From assembly GCA_040391785.1 (NCBI GenBank), contig JBEBXH010000022.1, positions 1 through 64,000 on the forward strand: DNA of 64,000 nucleotides. The letters are read 5' to 3'. The notes beneath the pieces are model-generated. The model did not search any database. It saw only the letters and a program-made list of their open reading frames with translations, and was not told the DNA's origin. Made by a program: the position numbers and the translations under genes. The stretch is from UBA5239 sp040391785 (GTDB lineage Bacteria; Verrucomicrobiota; Lentisphaeria; Victivallales; Victivallaceae). Each line of letters opens with the position of its first letter. Position 1 is the stretch's first letter. Of this stretch, positions 61,967-64,000 are shown piece after piece.

Positions 61967-62073
61967 AATTGAGAATTGAGAATTGAGAATTGAGAATTAT
62001 AAGGAAATAGGAAAATTGACAGAGTCCGTCAACTTTCCCAAATTCTCAATTCTCAATTCACCATTCTCAATTT
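61967..62073. repeat. inverted heptamer repeat array between converging genes
   Basis: Four AATTGAG units (61967-61994) and, inverted, AATTCTC units at 62041-62054 with degenerate copies to 62073. An inner stem, GGAAAATTGAC with GTCAACTTTCC, closes the structure, so the whole gap can form one long hairpin serving both genes. On the minus strand the AATTGAG-like unit supplies the TGA stop codon of the DUF2156 gene. Confidence 0.75.
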
Positions 62074-62966
62074 TTAAGACCAAGACGGTAGCGTTTGAGG
62101 AGAAATTCCGGTTCGTAAGAGTGCTTGGCCTTGCGCAGCCCCGGCAAGCCCAGGTCCTGCTCGCGGTTGATGTAGGGAATGCCGCGTTCGTGCAGCAATT
62201 CGGCGGTCAGCTGGTTAATCACCTGCGATGAACCTTTGTACTCGCGTTTGGCCTTTTCAAAGTGTATGTCGTAAGTATCCGTATTCGTCCGGCTGAAAAT
62301 GGCAAATGCGATGATATCCTTATTCGCCGCCCGCAGCACCAACCCCTCGGAAGTCAGGCCGTCGAAGTTGTTCAACGTCTTGCTCAGGGCGCCGTTTTCA
62401 TCGGCAAGCGTGTCGGTCCCTTCGCTGATGATCTCATTCATGGCGAGCGCGAATTCCAACACTTCCGCGGCATTCGCCCCGGTCAGCGCCTCGGAGTACG
62501 AATCGGGGTATTCCGTGTGGAACTGATGAATCAGATTGCGCTTCTTATTGAGCTTCTCGCCGTGGAGCTCGGCCAGTGACTGCGCGGAGTAAATGTAGTC
62601 GTAATAATCCTCAGACGTTTCGAGCTCGAAATATTTCTTTATCTCGTCCCGGTATTCCGATACATAGAGCTCCGGCACGTCGTAGATCCAGCCGCAGAAC
62701 TGCTTTTCCCGGCAAAGGGTCCGCATGATTTCTGCCAGCTCGGCCGGGGCGAAAAATTCACCGATCGGGAACATTGTTTCCTCGATGCTGAAGGCACAGA
62801 CGAGCAACCGCCCGTCGACCTCGGTAAACTGTTCGTCGTAAACCGTGCTCCAGAAAAACAAATTATTGAAATTACACTCGCAGCTGCGGCGATTCAAAAT
62901 GCTGAATTTTTTCCGAAAAAGTTCGCCGTCAGTCAGCTCAATCGGCTTAAAAACGCCTATATTCAT
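62067..62966 (-). CDS. DUF2156 protein (phosphatidylglycerol lysyltransferase C-domain-like)
   Basis: 299 residues in two GNAT-like halves. CNFNNLFFWS (about 30-40), DYIYSAQSLAELHGEKLNKKRNLI (about 122-145) and the C-terminal YINREQDLGLPGLRKAKHSY are the family's conserved blocks. The domain uses an aminoacyl-tRNA or acyl donor in its better-known relatives. No membrane helices. The stop codon lies in heptamer repeat DNA. It diverges from the HD-domain gene. Confidence 0.85.
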   Translation of the reverse strand: MNIGVFKPIELTDGELFRKKFSILNRRSCECNFNNLFFWSTVYDEQFTEVDGRLLVCAFSIEETMFPIGEFFAPAELAEIMRTLCREKQFCGWIYDVPELYVSEYRDEIKKYFELETSEDYYDYIYSAQSLAELHGEKLNKKRNLIHQFHTEYPDSYSEALTGANAAEVLEFALAMNEIISEGTDTLADENGALSKTLNNFDGLTSEGLVLRAANKDIIAFAIFSRTNTDTYDIHFEKAKREYKGSSQVINQLTAELLHERGIPYINREQDLGLPGLRKAKHSYEPEFLLKRYRLGLKN

Positions 62967-63113
62967 TTAATCATACTACTCCGTCATGAAAGTATATAAT
63001 TTATCACCCCAAACAATTTTTGTCCAGCAGAATTACCGGAATTAATTGAAAATATCCATTCCGGTGTTAACTTATAAGGCGAGGAGACAGTAGGGAAATA
63101 ACAGGTTTCAATT

Positions 63114-63866
63114 ATGAAAAACTTGAAAGACAAATTTATTGCGTATGCGGACGGTTTCCTGACCGGCGATCAGGAAGAGAAATTGATGATCACGCTGAAG
63201 CGCGACCATTGCTTCAACGTGGCCGAAGTCGCGCTGGAATTGATGCGGTCCCTGACCTCCGACCGGAACGACCTGCAGTTGGCGGAAATGGCCGGTCTGC
63301 TGCACGACATCGGGCGCTTCATGCAGTACCGCAAGTACCGCACCTTCGCCGACGCCAAATCCGAAAACCACTCGGTCCTCGGCGTTCAGGTCATCTATGA
63401 ACTGAGGCTGCTCTCGCACCTGCCCGAGGATGAACAGCGGCTGATCTGCGACTCGATCCTGTACCATAACCGCGCCGCCATCCCGGCCGAACTCAAGTCG
63501 CGGGAAAGATTGTTCGCCGAGGTGCTGCGCGACGCGGACAAGATCGACATCTACCGCGTGGTGCTGGATTATTACGAAAACCCGTCGATCCTCGACAGCG
63601 TGACGCTGGACCTGCCGGACGCCCCCGAAATCACCCCGGAAGTCATCGCCGCGCTGCTGGCGAAAAAACCGGTCGCCATGACCTCGCTGCGCACGATCAA
63701 CGACTTCAAAATTTGCCAGCTGGCCTGGATTCACGATCTGAACATCAAGCGTTCCCGCCAGTATTTCCGCGAAAGACGCTACCTCGAGCGGATGTGCGCC
63801 CAGCTCCCCGATTTCCCCGAAAAAAGCGCCATTATCACCCAATTGACCGATTTTCTGGCATCCTGA
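63114..63866 (+). CDS. HD-domain phosphohydrolase
   Basis: 250 residues. The HD motif is visible: an early histidine in KRDHCFNV, then LLHDIGRFMQY, SILYHN and DADKIDIY (HxxHD...D layout). It would hydrolyse a phosphate ester, perhaps a nucleotide; the subgroup is unknown. GAGGAG lies about 27 bases before the ATG, too far for a normal ribosome-binding site. Confidence 0.85.
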   Translation: MKNLKDKFIAYADGFLTGDQEEKLMITLKRDHCFNVAEVALELMRSLTSDRNDLQLAEMAGLLHDIGRFMQYRKYRTFADAKSENHSVLGVQVIYELRLLSHLPEDEQRLICDSILYHNRAAIPAELKSRERLFAEVLRDADKIDIYRVVLDYYENPSILDSVTLDLPDAPEITPEVIAALLAKKPVAMTSLRTINDFKICQLAWIHDLNIKRSRQYFRERRYLERMCAQLPDFPEKSAIITQLTDFLAS

Positions 63867-63925
63867 CTTTAAAAATTCACAATCCGCGCTATATTAAACG
63901 GTTTGATAATTATCTGGAGAAAACC

Positions 63926-64000
63926 ATGGCTCAATTTGAAACCAAACTGCCGACTGTAGTGATTGTGGGGCGGCCGAATGTCGGAAAATCCGCGTTGTTT
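63926..64000 (+). CDS. der: GTPase Der, 5' end only
   Basis: Only 25 codons before the window ends: MAQFETKLPTVVIVGRPNVGKSALF. The P-loop GRPNVGKS with this spacing from the start fits the first GTPase domain of Der (EngA), which is needed for assembly of the large ribosomal subunit; Era is a less likely alternative. TATATT (63890-63895) and GGAG (63915-63918) precede it. Confidence 0.75.
   Translation, partial: MAQFETKLPTVVIVGRPNVGKSALF

Overview
The window looks like part of a chromosome from an anaerobic, Gram-negative, polysaccharide-degrading bacterium of the PVC group, most likely Lentisphaerae (Victivallis-like). Support comes from a short prepilin-like protein of the 'FTLIELLVVIVIIAILAA' type, several large glycoside hydrolases each beside its own AraC or ROK regulator, the HydF maturase of [FeFe]-hydrogenase, a YgiQ-type radical SAM protein, lipoprotein and Sec-type leaders, and densely packed operons with ATGA-type start/stop overlaps. 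The phylum is an inference; no rRNA or tRNA gene was found to anchor it.

Layout. 1-548 is gene-free, with two imperfect hairpin repeats that end the leftward operon trpB > GT4 glycosyltransferase > GNAT-GrpB fusion (549-3913). A CorA-like transporter and a membrane protein follow (3976-5537), then a 411-bp gap holding a candidate structured RNA. 5949-14210 carries a GH106-like hydrolase, an A+T-richer pair of membrane-protein genes, and the coupled trio ROK regulator / DegT aminotransferase / amidohydrolase. 14307-17447 has a secreted protein, YgiQ and two small membrane proteins. 17442-21155 is a leftward operon: small membrane protein, clpS, clpA, esterase. 21295-25559 holds hydF, a DUF308 protein, signal peptidase I, an anchored protein and mazG. 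25630-31528 is a carbohydrate-type block: GH2 enzyme with a divergent AraC regulator, an SDR protein, and an FAD oxidoreductase with a divergent PocR-AraC regulator. 31643-33557 has asd and a DMT transporter. 33586-36017 is a divergent pair (polytopic membrane protein and HTH/zinc-ribbon protein) around a control region with 10-bp-phased TGATA repeats. 36011-43232 includes a nuclease-like secreted protein and the FHA-MoxR / DUF58 / transglutaminase / membrane-protein operon. 43328-56245 covers a GT2 synthase overlapping a prepilin gene, a coupled secreted pair (DUF5060 hydrolase and PA14-SGNH protein), a leftward sugar-nucleotide/glycosyltransferase operon and a phytoene-desaturase-like protein. 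56346-61960 is tatD, nudC, an alpha/beta-hydrolase fused to an HHxxxDG acyltransferase-like domain, and an LCAT-like lipoprotein. The window closes with a DUF2156 protein, an HD protein and the first 25 codons of der.

Most notable: (1) the hydrolase-acyltransferase fusion coupled to an LCAT-like lipoprotein, possibly a two-step acyl-transfer pathway; (2) the symmetrical TGATA operator array covering both start points of a divergent promoter pair; (3) a rod-shaped RNA candidate beside corA; (4) heptanucleotide tandem repeats in the gaps after mazG, asd and the LCAT gene, which build hairpins and supply stop codons; (5) enzymes with changed key residues (CorA GMN to GMS, SNase Arg to Asn, SGNH Ser to Asp). 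All functions are read from motifs without database searches.
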